A stretch of DNA of 15,872 bases from JBBDIO01 sp040880365 (GTDB lineage: Bacteria > Chloroflexota > Anaerolineae > Caldilineales > Caldilineaceae). A program made the translations under genes and the position numbers. Positions 1-7,206 of the stretch are shown one piece after another (position 1 is the first letter of the stretch; each line of letters opens with the position of its first letter). Below the pieces are notes generated by a model. It was given only the letters and a program-made list of their open reading frames with translations, ran no database searches and was not told the DNA's origin. Where the stretch lies: contig JBBDIO010000212.1 of the NCBI GenBank assembly GCA_040880365.1, positions 1 to 15,872 of the forward strand. The letters are read 5' to 3'.

Positions 1-158
1 AACACATGCTGGCGGCTGGCCACTTCGGGAAAGACGCCCCCAAACCGGCGATGCAGCTCGATCTGGGTGGCGACCACATTGCTGCACAGGGTGCGCCCGT
101 CTTCAATCACCGCGGCGGCGGTTTCATCACAACTGGTTTCAATGGCTAAGATTCGCAT
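1..158 (-). CDS. tsaD: tRNA N6-adenosine threonylcarbamoyltransferase TsaD, N-terminal part (runs off the window)
   Basis: Only the first 52 codons lie in the window. The ATG is at 158 on the minus strand and the protein opens MRILAIETSCDETAAAVIED. This is the strongly conserved first strand and nucleotide-binding segment of the Kae1/TsaD (Gcp) family of the ASKHA fold, and it continues into the family stretch GGVFPEVASRQH. TsaD transfers the threonylcarbamoyl group from threonylcarbamoyl-AMP onto A37 of ANN-decoding tRNAs, working with TsaB and TsaE in bacteria. The start is fixed by homology, since the family begins within a few residues of ILAIETS. No clear Shine-Dalgarno sequence precedes it. 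The gene is divergent from obg across about 205 bp, so the two may share a regulatory region. The catalytic domain lies outside the window. Confidence 0.95.
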   Translation of the reverse strand, partial: MRILAIETSCDETAAAVIEDGRTLCSNVVATQIELHRRFGGVFPEVASRQHV

Positions 159-328
159 GACACGGTTTCGGCTTATTTTCCACAGATAGTTGTTGGCAAT
201 CGCGTATTGTCCCAATTTTGGTTAAGCTACGCCCGCACTCTACCACAAATCACGCCCATTTGCGGAGCCTGTGCCCCCTTGCATCCTTCACTCCGGCCCA
301 CAATAAGCTATCCGCGTAGCCTTCTGGT

Positions 329-357
329 TTGTGACTCGTGCCCCACGTCGTTACAAT
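329..357 (+). promoter_or_regulatory. Predicted sigma-70-type promoter of obg-nadD, probably leaderless
   Basis: A -35-like TTGTGA (329-334) is followed by a 17-bp spacer and a -10-like TACAAT (352-357, one change from TATAAT). The obg ATG is at 364, only six bases after the -10 box, so transcription would start at or next to the start codon. There is no full Shine-Dalgarno sequence, only AGG at 358-360, which fits a leaderless mRNA. The elements are read directly from the sequence; promoter activity is inferred. Confidence 0.55.
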
Positions 358-363
358 AGGTAA

Positions 364-1653
364 ATGTTCTTTGATCGCGCACGCATCTATACAAAAGCAG
401 GCGACGGCGGCAATGGCGTGGTTGCATTTCGTCGCGAAAAATTTGTGCCCCGGGGCGGACCTGCGGGCGGCAATGGCGGCAAGGGCGGGGATGTGATCTT
501 CGAGGTCGATCCCGGTCAGAATACGCTGGCGTCGTTCCACGGGCAAGTCCACTATCGCGCCGAGCGCGGGGTGCATGGCAGCGGCGCCAACAAGACCGGC
601 GCGCGCGGACCCGATTTGATCGTGCCGGTACCGCCGGGCACGATTGTGCGCGACGCCGAAACCGGCGCGCAGCTTGCAGATCTCACCCGCGAGGGGCAAC
701 GGGCAGTCATTGCGCAGGGCGGACGCGGCGGGCGCGGCAACGCCGCCTTCAAAACGCCACGCAGCAACGCACCGCGCATCGCCGAAAAGGGCGAAACCGG
801 GCAAGAGTTCTGGCTGGAGCTAGAGCTGAAACTGGTGGCGGATGTGGGCATCATCGGCGTGCCCAATGCCGGCAAATCCACGCTGCTCAGTGTGGTGAGC
901 AGCGCCACGCCCAAAATAGCCGCCTATCCGTTTACCACTGTCGCCCCCATGCTGGGCGTGGCGCTGGTCAACGATCCCCAGCATTTGCCCATCGTATTGG
1001 CAGATATTCCCGGCCTCTTGGAAGGCGCGCACGAAGGTGTGGGTCTGGGGCTGGATTTTCTGCGCCACATCGAACGCACGCGCATGTTGGTGCATGTGCT
1101 CAACGGCGACAGCCCGGATCCGCTGGGCGATTTTGAAGCCATCAATCAGGAATTGCGCCTCTTTAACCCCATGCTGGTGGATCGTCCCCAATTGGTGGCG
1201 TTTAACAAGATGGATTTGCCCCACGCGCGCGAAAAGTGGCCCGAAGTCCAAAGCGCGCTGGCCGAACAGGGTATAGAAGCCCTCGCGATTAGCGCCGCTA
1301 CCCGCGAAAATGTGGACCAACTGCTCTACCGCGTACGCGCCATGCTCGACGCGCTCCCTGCCATCGAAGAACCCATCGCCGATGACTATCTGGATGTGGG
1401 GATGCCCCTGGATGAAAAGTCGTTTGCCATCGAACAGGTCGATGACGAAACCTGGGTAGTCTCGGGGATCGATATCGAACGCGCTGCGCAAATGACCAAT
1501 TGGGACTATTATGAAGCCGCCCTGCGCTTTCAACGCATTTTGCGGGCGATGGGCATCGCCGAAGCCCTGCGCGAAGGTGGGATTCAGGAAGGCGATACCG
1601 TCCGGATTGGCGAAACTGAGCTGATCTGGGGGTATGACAATGCATATGAGTAA
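364..1653 (+). CDS. obg: GTPase Obg/CgtA (50S ribosome maturation)
   Basis: At 429 aa this is a full-length Obg GTPase. Residues 1-158 form the glycine-rich Obg fold (opening MFFDRARIYTKAGDGGNG). The G domain follows with G1 GVPNAGKS at 165-172, G3 DIPGL at 214-218, G4 NKMD at 281-284 and a G5-like ISA at 309-311. The last ~75 residues form the OCT domain, which some lineages have and proteobacterial Obg lacks. Obg binds the 50S subunit late in assembly and links GTP/ppGpp status to growth and chromosome events. The first in-frame ATG matches the family N-terminus. It is the first gene of an operon with nadD, whose ATG follows after 33 bp. In many bacteria obg sits next to rplU/rpmA; those genes are not seen here. 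Confidence 0.97.
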   Translation: MFFDRARIYTKAGDGGNGVVAFRREKFVPRGGPAGGNGGKGGDVIFEVDPGQNTLASFHGQVHYRAERGVHGSGANKTGARGPDLIVPVPPGTIVRDAETGAQLADLTREGQRAVIAQGGRGGRGNAAFKTPRSNAPRIAEKGETGQEFWLELELKLVADVGIIGVPNAGKSTLLSVVSSATPKIAAYPFTTVAPMLGVALVNDPQHLPIVLADIPGLLEGAHEGVGLGLDFLRHIERTRMLVHVLNGDSPDPLGDFEAINQELRLFNPMLVDRPQLVAFNKMDLPHAREKWPEVQSALAEQGIEALAISAATRENVDQLLYRVRAMLDALPAIEEPIADDYLDVGMPLDEKSFAIEQVDDETWVVSGIDIERAAQMTNWDYYEAALRFQRILRAMGIAEALREGGIQEGDTVRIGETELIWGYDNAYE

Positions 1654-1686
1654 CCGACCCTAGAAAATAGCTGCCAGGTCTTAAGC

Positions 1687-2493
1687 ATGTCCCAGCAAAC
1701 AACGGAAAAATCCGACGCCCGCGCGGCGTCAACGCTGACCCACGACCCCCACACCCAAGCGGCGCAGAACCACCGCGCCGCCCACAGCCCCGCCCTCAGT
1801 ACACACGATGACGGTGACGCGCCCACCCCGGGGCCGGCCCGGCTGCGGATTGGCGTCTTTGGCGGCACCTTTGACCCGATTCACATTGGGCATCTGATCC
1901 TGGCCGAAGAAGCCTGGTTTCAACTGGGGTTGGACCGCGTCTATATGGCGCCCGCGGGCGACCCACCCCACAAACAGGATCGCCGTCTGACGCCCCTGGA
2001 ACACCGGATTGCCATGTGCAATCTGGCGACCGCCGAGATCGACTATGTGACCACCAGCCGCGTTGATGCCGACCGCCCCGGACCCCACTATACATCCGAC
2101 ATGGTGCGGTTGGTGGGGCAAGCCGCGGGCGAAAATGCCGAGGTTTACTTTCTCATGGGCATGGACAGTCTGCGCGATCTGCCCAGCTGGCACGAAGCCG
2201 CCTGGCTGGTAGAAAACTGCCGCCTGGTTGCGCTCAGTCGCCACGATGTGAAGCTGGACTGGGCAAAGCTGGAAGCCGCCCTGCCCGGTGTGCGTGACCA
2301 GGTAATCATTCTGGATATGCCCGAACTGGAGATTGCCAGCAATGCTATCCAGCGGCGGGTGCGCAACAAGCAGACTATTCGCCACCAGGTGCCCCGCGCC
2401 GTGGAAGAATATATCTACGCCCACCAGCTCTATGCCAACGGTTCATCTGCACAGGATGAATCTGCGCAGGCGAGCAACGGCAACCAGGGCTAG
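1687..2493 (+). CDS. nadD: Nicotinate-nucleotide adenylyltransferase
   Basis: This 268-aa protein carries the nucleotidyltransferase signature GGTFDPIHIGHL (59-70) at the end of its first strand. HPPK-like DPPHK follows at 92-96, YTSDM at 135-139 and the strand YFLMGMDSL (154-162). NadD joins ATP and nicotinate mononucleotide to make deamido-NAD, the step shared by de novo and salvage NAD synthesis. Two points are odd. First, residues 1-51 are a low-complexity, Thr/Ala/His/Asp-rich extension ahead of the usual start at about residue 53. No other in-frame start codon is obvious and AGG lies eight bases before the ATG, so I keep the long form. Second, the C-terminal motif usually written ISSTxIR reads IASNAIQ here (216-222), so the Thr and Arg are changed. 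The protein is cotranscribed with obg and ends just before a strong terminator. Confidence 0.93.
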   Translation: MSQQTTEKSDARAASTLTHDPHTQAAQNHRAAHSPALSTHDDGDAPTPGPARLRIGVFGGTFDPIHIGHLILAEEAWFQLGLDRVYMAPAGDPPHKQDRRLTPLEHRIAMCNLATAEIDYVTTSRVDADRPGPHYTSDMVRLVGQAAGENAEVYFLMGMDSLRDLPSWHEAAWLVENCRLVALSRHDVKLDWAKLEAALPGVRDQVIILDMPELEIASNAIQRRVRNKQTIRHQVPRAVEEYIYAHQLYANGSSAQDESAQASNGNQG

Positions 2494-2520
2494 GCCCGAA
2501 TTTGCACCGCACACATAACT

Positions 2521-2568
2521 GCGCCCGCGTCGATCCTGCGTCAGGACTGACACGGGCGCGTTTTTTTT
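2521..2568 (+). terminator. Rho-independent terminator of obg-nadD
   Basis: GCGCCCG (2521-2527) pairs with CGGGCGC (2553-2559). The intervening bases extend the stem imperfectly to an inner TCCT/AGGA pair closing a five-base loop. Eight T residues (2561-2568) follow after one G. The terminator starts 28 bp after the nadD stop. It has a T-tract on the plus strand only, so it would not stop the convergent minus-strand gene. Confidence 0.9.
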
Positions 2569-2585
2569 ATCCTCGACCCCGCTCC

Positions 2586-2624
2586 GCCACTCTATATTGC
2601 CACTCTACTTTGCCACTCTATATT
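2586..2624. repeat. Three tandem copies of a 13-bp repeat
   Basis: Three adjacent 13-bp units, GCCACTCTATATT, GCCACTCTACTTT and GCCACTCTATATT, lie at 2586-2598, 2599-2611 and 2612-2624. A further GCCA begins the next unit. They fill the short gap between the nadD terminator and the stop codon of the convergent hydrolase gene. The middle unit differs at two positions. No function can be read from the sequence. Confidence 0.85.
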
Positions 2625-2634
2625 GCCAGCGTGC

Positions 2635-3636
2635 CTACAACGCTTCGACCGTGTTTTCCAATACGCCCAGCCCCTCAATTTCACCGCGAATGCGGTCGCC
2701 GGGGTTCAAACGCAGCTTCTTGGAATGGCCCACGCCTGCCGGTGTGCCCGTGCTGATCACATCGCCCGGTTCCAGGGTGACAAACTGGGAAATGAACGAA
2801 ATTGCCTCGGCAGGGCTGAAGACCATCTGCCCGGTGCTGGCGTCCTGTTGCAATTCATCGTTGAGCCAGAGCTTCATGGCAAGGCGATCCCAGTGGGGAA
2901 TCTCATCGGCAGTGGTGAACCACGGCCCCATAGGACCAAAGGTATCCAGCCACTTGCCCACCAGCCAATCGAAATAGTAATCGCCCTGTTGCTGGGGGAG
3001 ATCCTGGCGGAAGGTGAGTTCGCGCGCCGAAATGTCATTAAAAATCGTATAGCCCGCGATATGCTCCTGGGCCTGCTCGGGTGTCAGATCGCGTCCGGCT
3101 TTGCCGATGACCACCGCCAGTTCCAATTCCCAATCGGCAAACGCTGTGGATTCGGGGATGCGAATGGCGCCGTGGGTACCGATGACGGTGGTCGTGGGCT
3201 TCATGAAAAAGCGGGGGATCATCTTATCTTTGCCCACAAAAACGCCGCCGCCTTCCTGGATATGTTCGGCATAGTTGCCTGCCAGACACAGCAGTTTGCC
3301 GGGCGCGGGCAGGGGCGGACGCAGCACCGTGCTGCTCACGTCAAAGATAATCTCCGGTCCAGCATGGGCAACCGCCCAGTCTGCCGCCTTTTGTGCGGCT
3401 TCCAGCCCGCGCGGGCCAGCCGCCAACAGCGCGCGAATGCTATAGGCCAGCCCAGTCTCGCCCGCTTCACTCGCGGCCAGACACGCCGCCAGATCATAGA
3501 GCTTATCGTCTACCACCACGCCGACCCGGTCGCCCGCGGTGATTGTGGCGCGGCCGGGCATGGCGTCGCCTCCGCGCCCCGGCACCGCATTGGTCACACG
3601 GGTTCCCGGTTCGTGCACATAGGTCGCCAGTTTCAT
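2635..3636 (-). CDS. Fumarylacetoacetate hydrolase (FAH) family protein
   Basis: The start is ATG 3636 (MKLATYVHEPG), preceded by a near-perfect GGAGGAGA ribosome binding site, giving 333 aa. A longer in-frame start at 3666 would add ten residues but loses this site. The C-terminal FAH fold is clear: KLLCLAGNYAEH at 114-125, metal-binding DWELELAVVIGKAGRD at 168-183 (E170 and E172 as ligands), NDISARE at 200-206 (D201 as third ligand), and STGTPAGVG at 295-303. These enzymes hydrolyse or decarboxylate 2-oxo or diketo acids using Mg or Mn. Relatives include 2,4-diketo-3-deoxy-sugar-acid hydrolases, acylpyruvases and homoprotocatechuate-pathway isomerase/decarboxylases. Next to four sugar-type dehydrogenases, a sugar-acid diketo hydrolase is the most likely role, but the substrate cannot be read from sequence. 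It follows the 3678-4730 gene by 41 bp and is probably cotranscribed. Confidence 0.9.
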   Translation of the reverse strand: MKLATYVHEPGTRVTNAVPGRGGDAMPGRATITAGDRVGVVVDDKLYDLAACLAASEAGETGLAYSIRALLAAGPRGLEAAQKAADWAVAHAGPEIIFDVSSTVLRPPLPAPGKLLCLAGNYAEHIQEGGGVFVGKDKMIPRFFMKPTTTVIGTHGAIRIPESTAFADWELELAVVIGKAGRDLTPEQAQEHIAGYTIFNDISARELTFRQDLPQQQGDYYFDWLVGKWLDTFGPMGPWFTTADEIPHWDRLAMKLWLNDELQQDASTGQMVFSPAEAISFISQFVTLEPGDVISTGTPAGVGHSKKLRLNPGDRIRGEIEGLGVLENTVEAL

Positions 3637-3677
3637 AGTCTCTCCTCCGTTGCTAGGGGCTTTCAACGCGCAGCATC

Positions 3678-4730
3678 TCAGCCAAGCGGCAGATTTACCC
3701 GGTTGTTGCCCAATTCATGCGATTTCAGAATCGCCAGCATAACCTCCAGCGTTTTGCGGGCTTCGGGCGCAGGCGAAACCAGCTCGCCCCCGTTTTCCAA
3801 TACATGGACCATTTCGGCCAATGCGCCCAGTTGATAGCTGAACATATAATCGCCGGGGACCACCTCGGCGCGGCTCCACTGATAATGCTCATGGCCGCGC
3901 ACCAATGTCAGGCCCCGGTCCGAAACTTCCAGCCGCCCGTTGTCGCAGGTCAGTTCAAACTGGGAGCCGGGCAACGCAACCTTCACGGTGTTGTAATAGG
4001 CGCGCACGCCATTGGCAAAGCGAATATAGGCACTTGCCGCCGGGTCGGTCGCGGGGTCATGCCCGCCGTCGCTCTTGTATTCGGTAAAGTGATCGAAACC
4101 TTCCTCCAGTTCGGCCCAAACCCAGGCGGGATCGCTTTCGGCAAAGAACATGATCATATCGACCATGTGGGTGCCATTGCGAAAGAGCATGGCCCGCGGG
4201 CTGAACATGTTGGAGATGATGGTGCGCAGGGGGCCAATTTCACCGCTGCGGATGATCTCGCGCGCTTTGTGAAAGGTGGGCGACCAGCGGCGGGTATGCT
4301 CGATAGAAAGCAGCACATTGTTGGCTTTGGCGGCTTCGATCATACGGTCGGCATCGGCCAGGGTGGTGGCAATGGGCTTTTCGCAGAGAATCGCACGCGC
4401 CGAACTCTGGGCCGCGGCCACGGTGATATTAGCATGGAGATGATCGGGCGTGACCACGCTCACAATATCGGGTTGTTCTTGTTCCAACATGGCCGCATAG
4501 TCGGTGTAATAGCGCATATCGGGCCAGACATCGCCCCACTCGGCGCGGAATCCGTCCAGCGCTTCCTGGCGGATATCACAGACCGCGACCAGATCGGTTT
4601 GGGGATGGCGATGGAACGACGCAGCATGGGAACGGGGCATGGCCCCATAGAGTGGGAGAGTGGGCGATTCTGCCGGGCGGCGGGCGCCGATGCCGGTAAG
4701 CCCTACAATCACGCCGGTATAGCGTTGCAT
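3678..4730 (-). CDS. Gfo/Idh/MocA family NAD(P)-dependent oxidoreductase (paralogue 1)
   Basis: The ATG at 4730 has GAGGA six bases upstream. The 350-aa protein has an N-terminal Rossmann domain (VIVGLTGIG at 7-15, acidic strand end VAVCDI at 48-53), a PDIVSVVTPDHLHA stretch at 87-100, and the family signature CEKPIA at 116-121 with the conserved Lys118. GTHMVDMI at 186-193 opens the C-terminal substrate domain at the usual His/Asp position. Family members oxidise or reduce sugars, sugar acids or inositols with NAD(P). The N-terminus carries a roughly 20-residue insertion after the glycine motif, ending SHAASFHRHPQTDLVA, and paralogues 3 and 4 have a similar insertion. It is probably in an operon with the downstream FAH-family gene. 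The substrate is unknown. Confidence 0.9.
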   Translation of the reverse strand: MQRYTGVIVGLTGIGARRPAESPTLPLYGAMPRSHAASFHRHPQTDLVAVCDIRQEALDGFRAEWGDVWPDMRYYTDYAAMLEQEQPDIVSVVTPDHLHANITVAAAQSSARAILCEKPIATTLADADRMIEAAKANNVLLSIEHTRRWSPTFHKAREIIRSGEIGPLRTIISNMFSPRAMLFRNGTHMVDMIMFFAESDPAWVWAELEEGFDHFTEYKSDGGHDPATDPAASAYIRFANGVRAYYNTVKVALPGSQFELTCDNGRLEVSDRGLTLVRGHEHYQWSRAEVVPGDYMFSYQLGALAEMVHVLENGGELVSPAPEARKTLEVMLAILKSHELGNNRVNLPLG

Positions 4731-4788
4731 AGATGTCCTCGGTTTCTTCGCGTAAATACTCTGTAAACTAAGTTGGGGAACGAATCTT

Positions 4789-4843
4789 GTAGGTCACGCC
4801 TCCTGGCGTTACAATCGCTGTCACGCCAGGAGGCGTGACCTAC
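4789..4843. repeat. REPIN-like inverted pair of palindromic repeats (copy A)
   Basis: Two 25-nt units face each other (4789-4813 and 4819-4843, inverted) with a 5-nt spacer. Each unit is a GTAG head, then an 8-bp stem GTCACGCC/GGCGTGAC around a TCCT loop, then A. The left unit has one stem mismatch (GGCGTTAC). Across the pair, 21 outer bases on each side (4789-4809 and 4823-4843) are perfectly complementary, so the whole element can also fold as one long hairpin. GTAG-headed palindromes in inverted pairs are the hallmark of REP/REPIN elements mobilised by RAYT (TnpA-REP) transposases. The element lies between paralogues 1 and 2 of the dehydrogenase cluster, in the 3' region of paralogue 2. 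Confidence 0.85.
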
Positions 4844-4860
4844 GAAAGGCAATGCCGCGC

Positions 4861-5952
4861 TTATACGCCCGGCGCAGGCTGGGCGATATCTATACGCCGC
4901 CCGTCGCGATCCGAGGCATAGGCCGCATCGATAATGCGCGCGACTTGAAAGGCATCGGCCCCCGTGGCAGCCGGCTCGCCGTCGCCCTGGGCCGCCTGAA
5001 TAAAACGGCGGATGAAATTTTCGCCCGCGACGCCGCCATAGGCAGGGGATTCGCCGGGCGTATATTGAAAGCGGCGCGTCGGCGCATCGGCCCAGGCCGG
5101 GTGCGTGGTTTCCACATACAGTTCGGGCGGGGTGGCAGTGGTGGCAAAGGTGAGCCGTCCCAATCGCCCGTTGACGCCGATATACGTATCGTAGCCGCCG
5201 CGGTTGTGATAGCCGCTGCCGCTGAGGGCAAGCACATAGCCCGCGTGCAGCGAGCCAATCGCGCCGCTGCCAAAGCCCATCGAAAGCGCGGCAATGTCTT
5301 CGACGTCGATATCTTCGCCGTTGCGGGTGGCGGTATGGGCCGCGACCGAGACAATCTCATCGCCCGCCAAATGGCGCATGAGGTCGATATAGTGACAGCC
5401 CAGCCACGACAGCATCCCGCCGCCTGCCTTGTCCTTGCTGAACAACCAATGTTGCGGCTTGCGAAACTGCACCTGTGTGGTGAGCATACGCAGCTCCAGC
5501 GAAATCAGTTCGCCCAGCAGCCCTTCCTGCACAATGCGCCGGGCTTCTTTGACCGCGGGGATATAGCGGTTCTGATAGCAGACGCCCAGCTTCACGCCTT
5601 TGGCCTGGGCGGCCTGGAGCACACGCAGGCTATCGTCGGCCGTTTTGCCAATGGGCTTTTCGGCCATAAGATGCTTGCCCGCTTTGATGACCTGGAGAAA
5701 AATATCCGGGCCTAAATCGTTGCGCAGCGCGGCGATGACAATCGTCAGTTCGGGGTCGGCGAGGATTGCCGCCAGATCGGTGCTGGTGTGCGTTACTTTG
5801 GCCCCGTTGTTCTGCTGGATATTCACCAATGCGTCGGCGTTGGTATCCCACAGCACAATACTTTCGACTTCGGGCAGTTGTTGAAGCGTGCGCAGATGGG
5901 CTGCGGAATGAGGGTGTTCGACCCCCAGCAGGGCGGCTTTGACAGTTTGCAT
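4861..5952 (-). CDS. Gfo/Idh/MocA family NAD(P)-dependent oxidoreductase (paralogue 2)
   Basis: The 363-aa protein starts at ATG 5952 with GAGG seven bases upstream. Its Rossmann start is atypical: LLGVEHPHSAAHLRTL at 8-23 instead of GxGxxG. The family motif AEKPIGK (97-103) is intact. KAGGGMLSWLGCHYIDLM (175-192) is the usual start of the substrate domain, with His187 and Asp190 at the catalytic positions. This protein lacks the N-terminal insertion of paralogues 1, 3 and 4 and is the most divergent of the four. It resembles the general sugar or inositol dehydrogenase type (GGGxLxDxGxHxID pattern). It is flanked on both sides by REPIN-like elements. The reaction is an NAD(P)-linked oxidoreduction and the substrate is unknown. 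Confidence 0.9.
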   Translation of the reverse strand: MQTVKAALLGVEHPHSAAHLRTLQQLPEVESIVLWDTNADALVNIQQNNGAKVTHTSTDLAAILADPELTIVIAALRNDLGPDIFLQVIKAGKHLMAEKPIGKTADDSLRVLQAAQAKGVKLGVCYQNRYIPAVKEARRIVQEGLLGELISLELRMLTTQVQFRKPQHWLFSKDKAGGGMLSWLGCHYIDLMRHLAGDEIVSVAAHTATRNGEDIDVEDIAALSMGFGSGAIGSLHAGYVLALSGSGYHNRGGYDTYIGVNGRLGRLTFATTATPPELYVETTHPAWADAPTRRFQYTPGESPAYGGVAGENFIRRFIQAAQGDGEPAATGADAFQVARIIDAAYASDRDGRRIDIAQPAPGV

Positions 5953-6039
5953 AATTACCTCGTTTTGAGTGGAGGAGTGAGTTTAGTGATGCGTTATGTG
6001 AAAGTTCGGAATAGGTTGCAAAATCTATACACGAGCCGC

Positions 6040-6103
6040 GTAGGTCACCGCTCCTGCGGTGACATTCTCTGCTGCCCGTGTCACCGCAGGAGCGGTGACC
6101 TAC
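6040..6103. repeat. REPIN-like inverted pair of palindromic repeats (copy B)
   Basis: Two perfectly complementary 25-nt units (6040-6064 and 6079-6103) flank a 14-nt spacer. Each has the same GTAG head and TCCT loop as copy A, but the 8-bp stem is GTCACCGC/GCGGTGAC instead of GTCACGCC/GGCGTGAC. The changes are compensatory, so pairing is kept. The element lies 31 bp after the stop codon of paralogue 3 and about 90 bp before the start of paralogue 2 (minus strand), where it could also act as a transcript-stabilising or attenuating hairpin. Confidence 0.88.
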
Positions 6104-6134
6104 TTAACCGTCAAATAACGCCCTACTTAAGCGT

Positions 6135-7166
6135 TTATACGTGGAAAATGTACATCTCCCGATCCACCTCGGCGGGAGTCAGACGCCGCCCCTGCCGGTG
6201 GCTTTCGGCAATCGCCAGCACAGCCTGGGTGATGTGGTGCGTCACCTGGATATTGCCCAGCGCAGGTCGATCCTGCTCATGTGCATCCACCAGATCTTCG
6301 AGACAGGCCTGGGTGGTGCTGTGAGGAGTCAGGGGCGGCGTACCCACTGTTTCCACCTTGCGCCCGCGTTCATCCTGGGCTTGGCGCAGATGCAGACCGC
6401 CGCCGTTGTTGAGCACACGCACACTGCCGCGCGTGCCCAATACTTCAAATTCCCAGCCGCCCGCGGCCACGCTATAGAGCTGCACACCGTTGTCGGCGTT
6501 CATATGATAGATACCATTGGGGTCTTTATCCAGCCGGTTATCCGCCAGGCTCAGCTCGCGCGGGTGTAGCTCGCCCCAGACATCGACAATCCGGGGATCG
6601 CCCAGCAGAAAGCTCAACGTATCCAGCGAGTGGATGTGCCCGTGGAGCAAATTGGTCGGCGCATAGTGCACGGCGCATTTGGGGTCGCCGATGGCGCCTT
6701 CTTCGATGAATTTGCGTGCCTGGTGAAAGCCCTGGTTAAAACGGCGCAGCACGCCTGTGTTATAGGGGATATTGCGGCTGCCCACGGCGTCGAGCACGGC
6801 ATCGGCTTCGGCCAGCGAACAGGCAATCGCCTTTTCGCAGAAAATCATGGGCACGCCGGCTTCGGCAACCGCCACCGACATTTCGGCATGGAGCACGCCC
6901 TTGGTGCAGATCGCCACCAGATCGGGCGATTCCTGCCGGATCATCTCCAGATAGTCGTCATAGAGCGCGGTCACGCCCCAGCGTTCGGCATAGGCGGCGC
7001 GCTTGGCCGCGTCGATATCCGCGCCGGCGACCACTTGCAGGCGGTCCGAAGCGGCACACGCCGCGCTCACCGAATAGGGCGGCGAATCGGCAGGCAGCTC
7101 ATCGTCGATGGTGCTGCCCATGCGCCCCAAACCCACAATTGCCACACGATACTGTTTGTCACTCAT
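6135..7166 (-). CDS. Gfo/Idh/MocA family oxidoreductase (paralogue 3, EKA variant)
   Basis: I start this gene at ATG 7166 (MSDKQYRVAIVGLGRMG), which has GAGGAG ten bases upstream. The frame is open to 7322, but the extra 52 codons overlap the end of paralogue 4 and do not look like family sequence. The 343-aa protein has a classical GLGRMG glycine motif (12-17), then the insertion DDELPADSPPYS, VAGAD at 46-50, and PDLVAICTKGVLHA at 81-94. The signature motif reads CEKAIAC (110-116), with Ala where the family has Pro; the Lys is kept. GHIHSLDTL at 176-184 is the start of the C-terminal domain. The stop lies 31 bp before REPIN copy B. It is probably cotranscribed with paralogue 4, whose stop is 40 bp upstream of this start. 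The substrate is unknown. Confidence 0.88.
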   Translation of the reverse strand: MSDKQYRVAIVGLGRMGSTIDDELPADSPPYSVSAACAASDRLQVVAGADIDAAKRAAYAERWGVTALYDDYLEMIRQESPDLVAICTKGVLHAEMSVAVAEAGVPMIFCEKAIACSLAEADAVLDAVGSRNIPYNTGVLRRFNQGFHQARKFIEEGAIGDPKCAVHYAPTNLLHGHIHSLDTLSFLLGDPRIVDVWGELHPRELSLADNRLDKDPNGIYHMNADNGVQLYSVAAGGWEFEVLGTRGSVRVLNNGGGLHLRQAQDERGRKVETVGTPPLTPHSTTQACLEDLVDAHEQDRPALGNIQVTHHITQAVLAIAESHRQGRRLTPAEVDREMYIFHV

Positions 7167-7206
7167 TCCAGATTGCTCCTCTATGCTGCATGATCCGGGG
7201 GGGATA

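Noticed and set aside
2623..3834. 403-codon plus-strand open frame opposite the FAH-family gene
   Set aside because: It is the antisense shadow of two well-supported minus-strand genes. It has no recognisable domain, no ribosome binding site, and the composition expected of GC-rich mirror frames.
3717..5715. Long plus-strand frames opposite dehydrogenase paralogues 1 and 2
   Set aside because: Both mirror clear Gfo/Idh/MocA genes and show no family motifs of their own.
4789..6103. CRISPR array or rho-independent terminators as an explanation of the repeats
   Set aside because: There are only isolated inverted pairs with no regular spacers, and no T-tract follows the stems. The GTAG head plus paired inverted units fits REP/REPIN elements better.
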